This document shows, in pieces, positions 1-4,680 of a DNA stretch of 5,054 nt. The translations under genes and the position numbers were made by a program. The DNA comes from an uncultured Collinsella sp. (GTDB taxonomy: Bacteria > Actinomycetota > Coriobacteriia > Coriobacteriales > Coriobacteriaceae), in NCBI GenBank assembly GCA_902496645.1, contig CABVBR010000142.1:1-5054 (forward strand), written 5' to 3'. The stretch's first letter is position 1; each line of letters begins with the position of its first letter. Below the pieces are notes generated by a model. The model did not search any database. It saw nothing but the letters and a program-made list of their open reading frames with translations, and was not told the DNA's origin.

Positions 1-290
1 AAGGGACAAGCCATGACGCAGCTCTTGCAGCCGATGCAGTTGTCCTCGTTAACGCCGATGCGATGGTTCTTTGAATCAAAGAACAAGGCACCCGTGGGGC
101 AGGCCTTAGCGCACGGGGCATCCTCGCAGTGATGGCAAGCCACCGGTGCGGAGATCTCGTACGTACGCGTCACGCGCAGGCGCGGCGCGGCGATGTTGCC
201 GGGAATGTCGTGCGCCTCGATGCACGCCGCCATGCAGGTTTGACACCCAATGCAGCGCGAGGAATCGGCTACGACTCGTTTATTGCCCAT
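1..290 (-). CDS. 4Fe-4S dicluster electron-transfer protein, HydN/HycB-like (N-terminal part)
   Basis: The minus-strand frame reads 96 complete codons from ATG at 290 and is cut by the left edge of the window. Three ferredoxin-type cysteine groups are visible: C13-C16-C19-C23 (Cx2Cx2Cx3C), C52-C55-C60-C64-P (Cx2Cx4Cx3CP) and C85-C88-C91-C95-P. This spacing is that of the four-cluster subunits that pass electrons between a molybdopterin oxidoreductase or hydrogenase and its partner (HydN, HycB, FdnH, DmsB families). A fourth cysteine group would be expected beyond the edge. No signal peptide is seen, so the protein is probably cytoplasmic. AGGAGG at 302-307 lies 11 bases upstream of the ATG. 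An in-frame GTG at 297-299 is too close to that site. The partner enzyme lies outside the window, so formate, hydrogen or another substrate cannot be chosen. Confidence 0.9.
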   Translation of the reverse strand, partial: MGNKRVVADSSRCIGCQTCMAACIEAHDIPGNIAAPRLRVTRTYEISAPVACHHCEDAPCAKACPTGALFFDSKNHRIGVNEDNCIGCKSCVMACP

Positions 291-464
291 GTTGTTCACT
301 CCCTCCTGAATCCCATGCCGGAGAGACCCTGTCGACGTTGTCCCAAGCCGCCCGTGGCCTGGCATCGGCGTATCGAATGCATGCGGCGAAACAGGCACTC
401 GGTAGAATTTCTCCAACGGTATACAGGTTGAATATACGCAGTTGCAGGGGACAAACTTGAGCGT

Positions 465-498
465 AACCCCTGCAATACGTGTGTATTGCAGGGGTTTT
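465..498 (+). terminator. Perfect 14-bp hairpin with T run, terminator or attenuator
   Basis: Bases 465-478 pair perfectly with 483-496 around a 4-base loop (479-482). The stem includes four C-G pairs at its foot, and TTTT at 495-498 partly overlaps the stem end. On the plus strand this has the form of a rho-independent terminator with a short T tract. On the minus strand no T run follows. No plus-strand gene ends before it, so it would act on a leader or small RNA that starts between about 290 and 460, or it may serve as a protein-binding palindrome. Confidence 0.5.
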
Positions 499-545
499 GG
501 CAGGTTGGAATTATTCTTGGGTAGCTATAAAGGTGAGTGTATTAC

Positions 546-641
546 ATGCGTACGCCCAAGAAAGATTTCACGCTCGTTTATGCAGGATGTAGTACGTTTG
601 TAATGTTGATCGCACTCAATTACTCTAGTGCAATAAAGTAG
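546..641 (+). CDS. Possible 31-residue membrane peptide
   Basis: A short frame opens with ATG at 546 and ends with TAG at 639-641. It has a charged N-terminus (MRTPKKDF), a hydrophobic stretch of about 17 residues (residues 9-25, roughly LVYAGCSTFVMLIALNY) and a short tail ending in Lys. This is the layout of a single-pass small membrane protein. A purine-rich stretch AAAGGTGAG at 529-537 precedes the ATG with 8 bases between GGTGAG and the start. Against it, third positions are not GC-rich as in the neighbours, and a frame of this length arises easily by chance. It is not recognised as any family. It could be a leader peptide of the downstream pair, a small toxin, or nothing. Confidence 0.25.
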   Translation: MRTPKKDFTLVYAGCSTFVMLIALNYSSAIK

Positions 642-719
642 TAGTTATAAGATTGGCTATTACTAGCCGAAGCTGTATTTGACTATTGCATATTGCACGC
701 TCATTAAGGGAGGCCAGTG

Positions 720-1043
720 ATGTCATCGACTCAAAAAAGAGCCATCCTGCAGGTGCGCATTCGCGAGGAAGACAAGCAGCATGCCGAACGTCTCTACGAC
801 GCCATGGGCACATCGCTCGCCGAGGCCGTTCGTCTTTTTGTCGCGCAGAGCATTTTGATGCGCAAGCTCCCCTTTCAGCCGGTCGCCGTACGCTCAAAGG
901 ACGGCACCGCCGCCTATGGATCGCTCAAAGCCTATGGGGACCCCAATCGTCGCTCCGAGGAGCGCAATGCCTGGATTGAATACCTTGCTACAGAAAGCGA
1001 CGATTCGATTTTGGGTCCCGAGGAAGTAGATATCCATGAGTAG
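720..1043 (+). CDS. RelB/DinJ-family ribbon-helix-helix antitoxin
   Basis: This 107-residue protein has the N-terminal pattern of RelB/DinJ antitoxins: a short basic strand (about residues 8-15, AILQVRIR), a charged helix with the ribbon-helix-helix turn (16-30, ending in AMG), then a second helix from SLAEAVRLFVAQ into LPF (32-52). Such proteins bind DNA as dimers through the strand and repress their own operon, while the C-terminal tail wraps the toxin. The tail here (about 55-107) is acidic towards its end, as expected for a toxin-binding region. ATG at 720 is preferred over the adjacent GTG at 717 because AGGGAGG at 707-713 lies 6 bases before it. The last codons overlap the PIN gene by 8 bases, which indicates translational coupling. 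A RelB-type antitoxin usually pairs with a RelE/YafQ toxin; here the partner is a PIN protein, a less typical combination. Confidence 0.85.
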   Translation: MSSTQKRAILQVRIREEDKQHAERLYDAMGTSLAEAVRLFVAQSILMRKLPFQPVAVRSKDGTAAYGSLKAYGDPNRRSEERNAWIEYLATESDDSILGPEEVDIHE

Positions 1044-1491
1044 CACCATCATCGACGAGACCGTCATCCTGCGCTATCTGCTCGACGACGACGAAGTCCT
1101 GTCACCGCGCGCCGCCAAGGTCATCGCCACCCGCACCGCTCGTGTCTACCCCGAAATCATCACGCGCGTCGTAGTCACGCTGCGCGACGTCTATAAGGTT
1201 CCCCGCGTTGAGATTGCTGCGGCCATGAAAAGGCTGCTCGATGACGTCATGGTCGACGAGCCCACCGTTGTCGCCCTTGCCGTCAAACTCTTTGGCAAGA
1301 CTCATATGGACTTTACCGACTGCCTCCTCGCAGCCCGAACCGCCATCTACAACGATGATGTCGTGAGCTTTGGCAAACCCATCATCCAAGGCATGATCGA
1401 TTACCGCCGCAAGCGCCAAACCGCAGCCGAAGCCCGCAGCCGAAGCACCGACTCCACCATCGACAAGCTCCGCCACCACGGTCGCCACTAA
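1036..1491 (+). CDS. PIN-domain protein, VapC-like toxin partner with degenerate active site
   Basis: This 151-residue protein starts inside the end of the antitoxin gene (8-base overlap). Residues 4-20 (TIIDETVILRYLLDDDE) match the opening of PIN-domain nucleases, normally IxD-[TA]-N-xxLRYLL. Residues 36-70 match the following helix pair (VYPEIITRVVVTLRDVYKVPR), and 91-117 match the third part (MDFTDCLLAARTAI to SFGKPI). PIN toxins cut RNA with four acidic residues. D7 and D95 (with D92 nearby) are present. The usual Glu in the second motif (AEVVYVL) aligns with R44, the usual Asp of TFD aligns with G113, and the Asn or Ser of the first motif is T9. Activity is therefore doubtful. The C-terminus (123-151) is a basic extension rich in Arg and Lys. 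These alignments were made by eye against remembered family consensus. The operon context still supports a toxin-antitoxin origin. Confidence 0.8.
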   Translation: MSSTIIDETVILRYLLDDDEVLSPRAAKVIATRTARVYPEIITRVVVTLRDVYKVPRVEIAAAMKRLLDDVMVDEPTVVALAVKLFGKTHMDFTDCLLAARTAIYNDDVVSFGKPIIQGMIDYRRKRQTAAEARSRSTDSTIDKLRHHGRH

Positions 1492-1525
1492 CCGACAGGC
1501 AACGGCATCGCCCGCCCCTCAGCCC

Positions 1526-1605
1526 CATCCCCTCCTAAGTTGCGGTGAAATAGTTCCTGGATTAAGGCTTATTCGAGCTTTTCAGGAACTATTTCACCGC
1601 AGCTT
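1526..1605 (-). repeat. Palindromic repeat element, copy A
   Basis: Bases 1537-1561 form a 25-base arm that pairs with 1581-1605 with two mismatches, around a 19-base loop. The core arm reads GCGGTGAAATAGTTCCTG. The outer 39 bases (1526-1564) are identical, in inverted orientation, to 2889-2927 of copy B. The shared part includes a 10-base tail beyond the hairpin (CATCCCCTCC at its outer end). It starts 34 bases after the PIN gene stop and has no T run, so a role as a simple terminator is not obvious, although it could still stop or stabilise transcripts. Confidence 0.85.
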
Positions 1606-1777
1606 TCTGTAAGGGTGGTTTTAAGTGCCGCCGAGGGGCACTAATCAACCGTTTGCCGATATGTTTGGCTCTGACTCATGACTCTGACCTGCCCCGTCAA
1701 GCTTTTGGTCAGTTCATGGCAAGGTCTGGCGGACCAAATATGGGATAGCGTAGTGTCATTCACTCCCCCTCGAGACC
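1606..1777. other. Upstream region of the AbiEi-like gene with small dyads
   Basis: This gap contains several short symmetrical sequences: AGTGCC at 1624-1629 with GGCACT at 1637-1642, TTTGGTC at 1704-1710 with GACCAAA at 1732-1738, and a direct repeat CTCTGAC at 1669-1675 and 1682-1688. CATGACTC at 1677-1684 recurs as GAGTCATG at 1792-1799, just inside the gene. AbiEi-type proteins are known to repress their own promoters by binding inverted repeats, so these are candidate operators, but none is convincing alone. No clear sigma-70 promoter was found. Confidence 0.35.
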
Positions 1778-2785
1778 ATGGGGTCGAAAATGAGTCATGA
1801 TAAACGCTGTTCCAAACCGCAAGTAGAGCTGTTCTTCCGGTTATTCGATGCCCATCATGGCGGGCATCTGTTTGTAGCTACCAAAAAATGGGATGAACGC
1901 TGTGCCTACGCGCTCATGCAAAAAGAGATGATTATTCGACTCTACAACCATGTCTACGCTGATCCCGCGTATTGGAATGACCTCGGCGTCGAAGATCGCA
2001 TCTTTCAATTGGCATCCGCTATTGCGGTCGTTGAACCGGATTCCGTGTTTTGTGGAGCAACGGCGGCACTGCTCTATGGCATCGGTTCTGCATATTCGCT
2101 TCTCGACAAGGTGCAAGTGCTGCTGCCGCGTTCCACCAGACGCGATATGTACGAATTCGTTGAATACCGACGCTGGCGGCCGGGCGACGTATGGCAGCTC
2201 GGCCCGTTTACGTTAACGGATCCATATCGCACGGTGGTCGACATCGCCCGAACGAGCGCCTTTCGATATGCACTAGGCTATGTCGACGGGCTGGCTCGTG
2301 AGTACGGTGTCGAGCGTGAAGAATTGCGTTCATATGCACAAGCGAACTGCCGTGGACTGCACGGCATCGCGCGTGCATTTGACGTTTTTGAACACATGGA
2401 TGGCAGATCGGATAACGGTGGAGAATCCGAAGCGCGGGCGGCAATGATTCTGGCGGGAGTTGCCGCTCCCGAACTTCAGGTTGAAATCACTCGGCCTGGA
2501 AACGCCGGCTATTATTTGGCAGATTACGGCTGGCAAATGCCAAACGGCTCTTGGATGCTGGCTGAGCTGCATGGACTAGGCAAGTTTGAGGACGATGCCC
2601 AAAATGATCCGGAACATGCTGCGGCAAAAACCTATCGAGATGCCCTCGTGCGCGACGCGAACCTGCGTGCCATGGGCCACAACGTCATTCATTTCAAGCT
2701 CTCAGACACCTACGATGTCAAAGCGTTCGGCTCCATGATGCGCGGCTACGGTATTCCAACCACAAAACCCTACGCAGACTCCTGA
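1778..2785 (+). CDS. Solitary AbiEi-like protein with C-terminal DUF559/Vsr-like region
   Basis: This is a 335-residue protein. Residues 15-65 look like the winged-helix start of AbiEi-family antitoxins (recognition helix, then a wing ending RLYNHVYAD, where the family has RL..GVY). Residues 70-160 match the AbiEi-like middle domain, with CGATAALLYGIG (92-103) at the usual SAAxLHGL position and LTDPYRTVVDIAR (146-158) at the usual T...RTxxDxAR position. Residues 215-307 resemble the nuclease-fold domain of DUF559/Vsr-like proteins: E216 in GGESEAR, AGVAAPELQ (226-234), D249, E263 in AELHGLGKF, and AMGHNVIHF (298-306). The usual Asp after E263 (E-x-D-G) is His here. AbiEi normally controls the nucleotidyltransferase toxin AbiEii, but no such gene follows. 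ATG at 1778 and ATG at 1790 are both possible starts; neither has a good ribosome-binding site. The gene is flanked by inverted repeat elements. Confidence 0.75.
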   Translation: MGSKMSHDKRCSKPQVELFFRLFDAHHGGHLFVATKKWDERCAYALMQKEMIIRLYNHVYADPAYWNDLGVEDRIFQLASAIAVVEPDSVFCGATAALLYGIGSAYSLLDKVQVLLPRSTRRDMYEFVEYRRWRPGDVWQLGPFTLTDPYRTVVDIARTSAFRYALGYVDGLAREYGVEREELRSYAQANCRGLHGIARAFDVFEHMDGRSDNGGESEARAAMILAGVAAPELQVEITRPGNAGYYLADYGWQMPNGSWMLAELHGLGKFEDDAQNDPEHAAAKTYRDALVRDANLRAMGHNVIHFKLSDTYDVKAFGSMMRGYGIPTTKPYADS

Positions 2786-2846
2786 CCGGCTGCCCTCATC
2801 TTCTCGGCAACAGAACCCATCATCGACCCAGCCCGCTCAGCCTCAA

Positions 2847-2927
2847 TAAGTTGCGGTGAAATAGTTCCTGGATAACAGCTTTTGCGGCTAATCCAGGAAC
2901 TATTTCACCGCAACTTAGGAGGGGATG
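2847..2927 (+). repeat. Palindromic repeat element, copy B
   Basis: Bases 2847-2873 pair perfectly over 27 bases with 2891-2917 around a 17-base loop (2874-2890). The arm contains the same GCGGTGAAATAGTTCCTG core as copy A. The right end continues as AGGAGGGGATG, which is the complement of the outer end of copy A, so the two copies face opposite ways. The loops are diverged but both keep AGCT and TAATCC. It lies 61 bases after the stop of the AbiEi-like gene, between that gene and the convergent tRNA operon terminator. Confidence 0.9.
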
Positions 2928-2942
2928 TGGGGTCCCGGCATA

Positions 2943-2982
2943 TATATGAAAATGGCTCTGGTCCTAAAAAGGAATCAGAGCC
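2943..2982 (-). terminator. Rho-independent terminator of the tRNA operon
   Basis: On the minus strand GGCTCTG (2982-2976) pairs with CAGAGCC (2960-2954). The stem extends inward through CCT/AGG pairs with one bulge, and ATTTTCATATATA follows. It lies 14 bases after the CCA end of tRNA-Gly and faces the end of the convergent AbiEi-like gene. Confidence 0.8.
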
Positions 2983-2996
2983 GTTCATCTATCTTA

Positions 2997-3070
2997 TGGA
3001 GCGGGCGACGGGAATCGAACCCGCGTCATCAGCTTGGAAGGCTGGGGTTCTACCATTGAACTACGCCCGC
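2997..3070 (-). tRNA. tRNA-Gly(TCC)
   Basis: The minus strand gives a complete cloverleaf. The acceptor stem is GCGGGCG/CGCCCGC, the D stem GTTC/GAAC, and the anticodon loop CTTCCAA with anticodon TCC. The T loop TTCGATT follows a GCGGG stem, the discriminator is T, and CCA is encoded (2999-2997). The outermost anticodon-stem pair (27-43) is C opposite A, where many bacterial homologues have T-A or C-G; the other four pairs are intact. It is the second gene of a two-tRNA operon, 6 bases after tRNA-Pro. Confidence 0.97.
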
Positions 3071-3076
3071 AAGATA

Positions 3077-3153
3077 TGGTCGGGACGACAGGATTTGAAC
3101 CTGCGACATCCTGCTCCCAAAGCAGGCGCGCTACCAAACTGCGCCACGTCCCG
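3077..3153 (-). tRNA. tRNA-Pro(TGG)
   Basis: The minus strand gives a complete cloverleaf. The acceptor stem is CGGGACG/CGTCCCG, the D stem GCGC/GCGC, the anticodon stem CCTGC/GCAGG with loop TTTGGGA (anticodon TGG), and the T arm GCAGG-TTCAAAT-CCTGT. The discriminator is A and CCA is encoded at 3079-3077. It is the first gene of the operon and starts about 45 bases after the predicted transcription start. Confidence 0.98.
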
Positions 3154-3204
3154 AAGGTGTTGAGCAGCTAAGGCATAAACCTTGCGTGTCCCAAAGCGAA
3201 GGAA

Positions 3205-3233
3205 ATTATAGGGGAGACTTCCCGCCTGTGCAA
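3205..3233 (-). promoter_or_regulatory. Sigma-70-type promoter of the tRNA operon
   Basis: On the minus strand TTGCAC (3233-3228) and a perfect TATAAT (3210-3205) are separated by exactly 17 bases. Transcription would start near 3198 and run through tRNA-Pro and tRNA-Gly to the terminator at 2943-2982. The -35 box is only 11 bases beyond the brnQ stop codon, so readthrough from brnQ would also enter the operon. Confidence 0.85.
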
Positions 3234-3244
3234 GCGACGATACC

Positions 3245-4603
3245 CTAGCTCCTCGAATGTGTGACAAACTGGCTATGAACCAGACCGATCACAAACGCCG
3301 CCACAGCAACCGGTGCCCACGCAGCACCGATATCTGCCAGCGGCAACGCATCGAACGGCAGCCACGCACCAGTAAAGAACGCGTCGCGGACCGAGGTGAT
3401 CACGCTCTGCACCGCGACCACGCCGCCGACCCAAACCCAAACCTGCGGATGCGCGTCGCAAAAGCCGTGCATCAGGCCCATAAGCACCAGCACAATGGCA
3501 ACGGGATACAGGGCATTGAGCATAGGCACCGAGAACATAAGGATCACGTCGAGGCCCACGTTGGAGAGCACGCACGAAAACGCCGCGAACACAAAGGCAA
3601 GCATCGCAAAGGGGCGGCGCATGGCCTCCTCGGAAGCCTCCGCTCCCCCTTCAACCACATACGTCTCGCAGAAGTACCGCGAGCAGCAGCTAATAAGACC
3701 GATGCACACGTTCATGCAGGCGAGGAAAAAGATCGCAAAGACCACGACCGTGCCGACAAGGCCAAAGTGCATGGAGGCAGAGCGGGCAAGGATGGCGGCG
3801 CCATTGGTGGCATCGGGCATAACCGTGCCGAGCTGCATGCCGGCAAGCGCCAGGCCACAGTAGATGATGGCCATGAGCACGCCGGCGATCACACCGGAGC
3901 GCGAGATCTCAAAGGCCACGCGCTTATCGTCGGTAACGCCCAGCTCATGGATGGTCTCGGCGATGATAATGCCAAAGGCGAGCGACGCGAGCAAGTCCAT
4001 GGTCTGGTAGCCGGTCAAAAAGCCCTGCACGGCAGCACCGGCATTGTAAGGAGCCTGCGGCGCGGCAGCGGGACCCAGCGGCGAGATCACGGCAGCGCCC
4101 ACGACCAGCACGATGAGCGCGATGAGCGCGGGGCCCGTAATACGACCGAGCACGCGTGTGATAACGCCCGGGCGCAGCGTGAGTGCAAACGCGACGACAA
4201 AGAAACCGACGGCAAACACCAGGCGAGCCGTGCCAAGCGAGACGCCCTGAGGCAGCAAGGGCACCAGCATCTCGAAGGCCGTGGAGCTCGTACGTGGAAT
4301 GGCCAGGCACGGGCCGATAGCCAGATACACCGCCGCAACAAAGAACTCACCGAACTTGGGATGCACGCGGCCGGCAAGCTCGCGCGCCGTTCCGGCAAGC
4401 GCCACGGCAATAAAGCCCATGACGGGCAGGCCGATGGCGGCGATGAGAAAGCCGAGCATGGCGACCGGCGTGGCAGAACCTGCCTGCAGCGCCAGCAGTG
4501 GCGGAATAATGAGGTTGCCGGCGCCAAAGAGCATCGAGAATAGGGCGATGCCGACGGTGACGACATGGTCGGAGCGCAGACCGCGCGGCGCGGATGAGGC
4601 CAT
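3245..4603 (-). CDS. brnQ: Branched-chain amino acid carrier, BrnQ (LIVCS) family
   Basis: This 452-residue, very hydrophobic protein belongs to the BrnQ/LIVCS family of cation-coupled leucine, isoleucine and valine symporters in the cytoplasmic membrane. Family landmarks are FSMLFGAGNLIIPP in the first membrane segment (residues 22-35), GPCLAIPRTSSTAFEM (about 96-111), and GYQTMDLLASLAFGIIIAE in the middle. About twelve membrane segments can be counted, and the length matches the family (about 430-450). The frame is open 19 codons further upstream to an ATG at 4660, but that part lies across a terminator hairpin. ATG at 4603 has AAAGGTG five bases before it and is the likely start. The gene follows the desulfurase gene on the same strand, separated by a terminator, and no separate promoter with good boxes was found. 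Ion and substrate preference cannot be read from the sequence. Confidence 0.93.
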   Translation of the reverse strand: MASSAPRGLRSDHVVTVGIALFSMLFGAGNLIIPPLLALQAGSATPVAMLGFLIAAIGLPVMGFIAVALAGTARELAGRVHPKFGEFFVAAVYLAIGPCLAIPRTSSTAFEMLVPLLPQGVSLGTARLVFAVGFFVVAFALTLRPGVITRVLGRITGPALIALIVLVVGAAVISPLGPAAAPQAPYNAGAAVQGFLTGYQTMDLLASLAFGIIIAETIHELGVTDDKRVAFEISRSGVIAGVLMAIIYCGLALAGMQLGTVMPDATNGAAILARSASMHFGLVGTVVVFAIFFLACMNVCIGLISCCSRYFCETYVVEGGAEASEEAMRRPFAMLAFVFAAFSCVLSNVGLDVILMFSVPMLNALYPVAIVLVLMGLMHGFCDAHPQVWVWVGGVVAVQSVITSVRDAFFTGAWLPFDALPLADIGAAWAPVAVAAFVIGLVHSQFVTHSRS

Positions 4604-4621
4604 GGACACACCTTTCGGGTC

Positions 4622-4657
4622 GAAACAAAAACGGGACGGGCAAAAACACCCGTCCCG
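4622..4657 (-). terminator. Rho-independent terminator between desulfurase gene and brnQ
   Basis: On the minus strand a 9-bp GC-rich stem (CGGGACGGG at 4657-4649 with CCCGTCCCG at 4640-4632) encloses an 8-base loop and is followed by TTTTTGTTT (4631-4623). It starts 24 bases after the desulfurase stop and its T tract ends about 19 bases before the brnQ ATG, so it may end the upstream transcript or act as an attenuator in the brnQ leader. Confidence 0.9.
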
Positions 4658-4680
4658 CAAGTATATACGCTCTAGCAGCT

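Larger units (their letters stand above)
308..719. other. Long intergenic region between divergent Fe-S gene and toxin-antitoxin pair
   Basis: About 410 bases separate the ribosome-binding site of the minus-strand Fe-S gene from the antitoxin start. The region is richer in A and T than its neighbours, especially 505-705. It contains a 14-bp hairpin with a short T run (465-498), an upstream copy of one hairpin arm (442-450), five copies of TATTGCA or its complement, a short perfect inverted repeat GGCTA-N4-TAGCC at 655-668, and a possible small peptide gene (546-641). No consensus sigma-70 promoter could be assigned for either flanking gene, although both must start here. Confidence 0.6.
1526..2927. 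mobile_element. Candidate cassette bounded by 39-bp perfect inverted repeats
   Basis: The 39 bases at 1526-1564 and those at 2889-2927 are perfect reverse complements, so a 1402-base segment carrying the AbiEi-like gene is bounded by outward-matching inverted ends. No transposase is encoded inside. No target-site duplication is evident in the immediate flanks (outside bases CCC on the left and TGG on the right). An equally good explanation is two independent copies of a dispersed palindromic repeat in opposite orientation. The call is therefore tentative. Confidence 0.3.

Noticed and set aside
679..707. TTGACT with CATTAA 17 bases downstream as promoter for the antitoxin gene
   Set aside because: The -10 match is poor and overlaps the ribosome-binding site, so transcription would start almost at the start codon.
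1102..1488. 128-codon minus-strand frame opposite the PIN gene
   Set aside because: It is antisense to a gene with recognisable PIN motifs and an operon overlap; it has no family features and is GC-driven.
1508..1515. TCGCCCGC, matching the 3' acceptor part of tRNA-Gly, as a possible attachment-site duplicate
   Set aside because: Only 8 bases match in GC-rich sequence, the match does not extend, and no integrase is present.
2763..2847. Minus-strand open stretch reading LIEAERAGSMMGSVAEKMRAAG before a stop
   Set aside because: It looks protein-like and might be a remnant of an interrupted gene, but it has no start or ribosome-binding site, runs into the palindromic repeat, and overlaps the end of the AbiEi-like gene.
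2882..3163. Plus-strand frame with peptides such as RATGIEPASSAWKAG and GRQDLNLRHPAPKAG
   Set aside because: It is the antisense reading of the two tRNA genes, a well-known false protein, and its start lies inside the palindromic repeat.
3257..4543. 428-codon plus-strand open frame
   Set aside because: It is a shadow of brnQ on the opposite strand, low in hydrophobic order and rich in His, Arg and Lys as expected of antisense GC-rich frames; brnQ has clear family motifs.
4604..4660. Nineteen-codon N-terminal extension of brnQ from ATG at 4660
   Set aside because: It crosses the terminator hairpin and T tract, encodes no family sequence, and the ATG at 4603 has its own ribosome-binding site.
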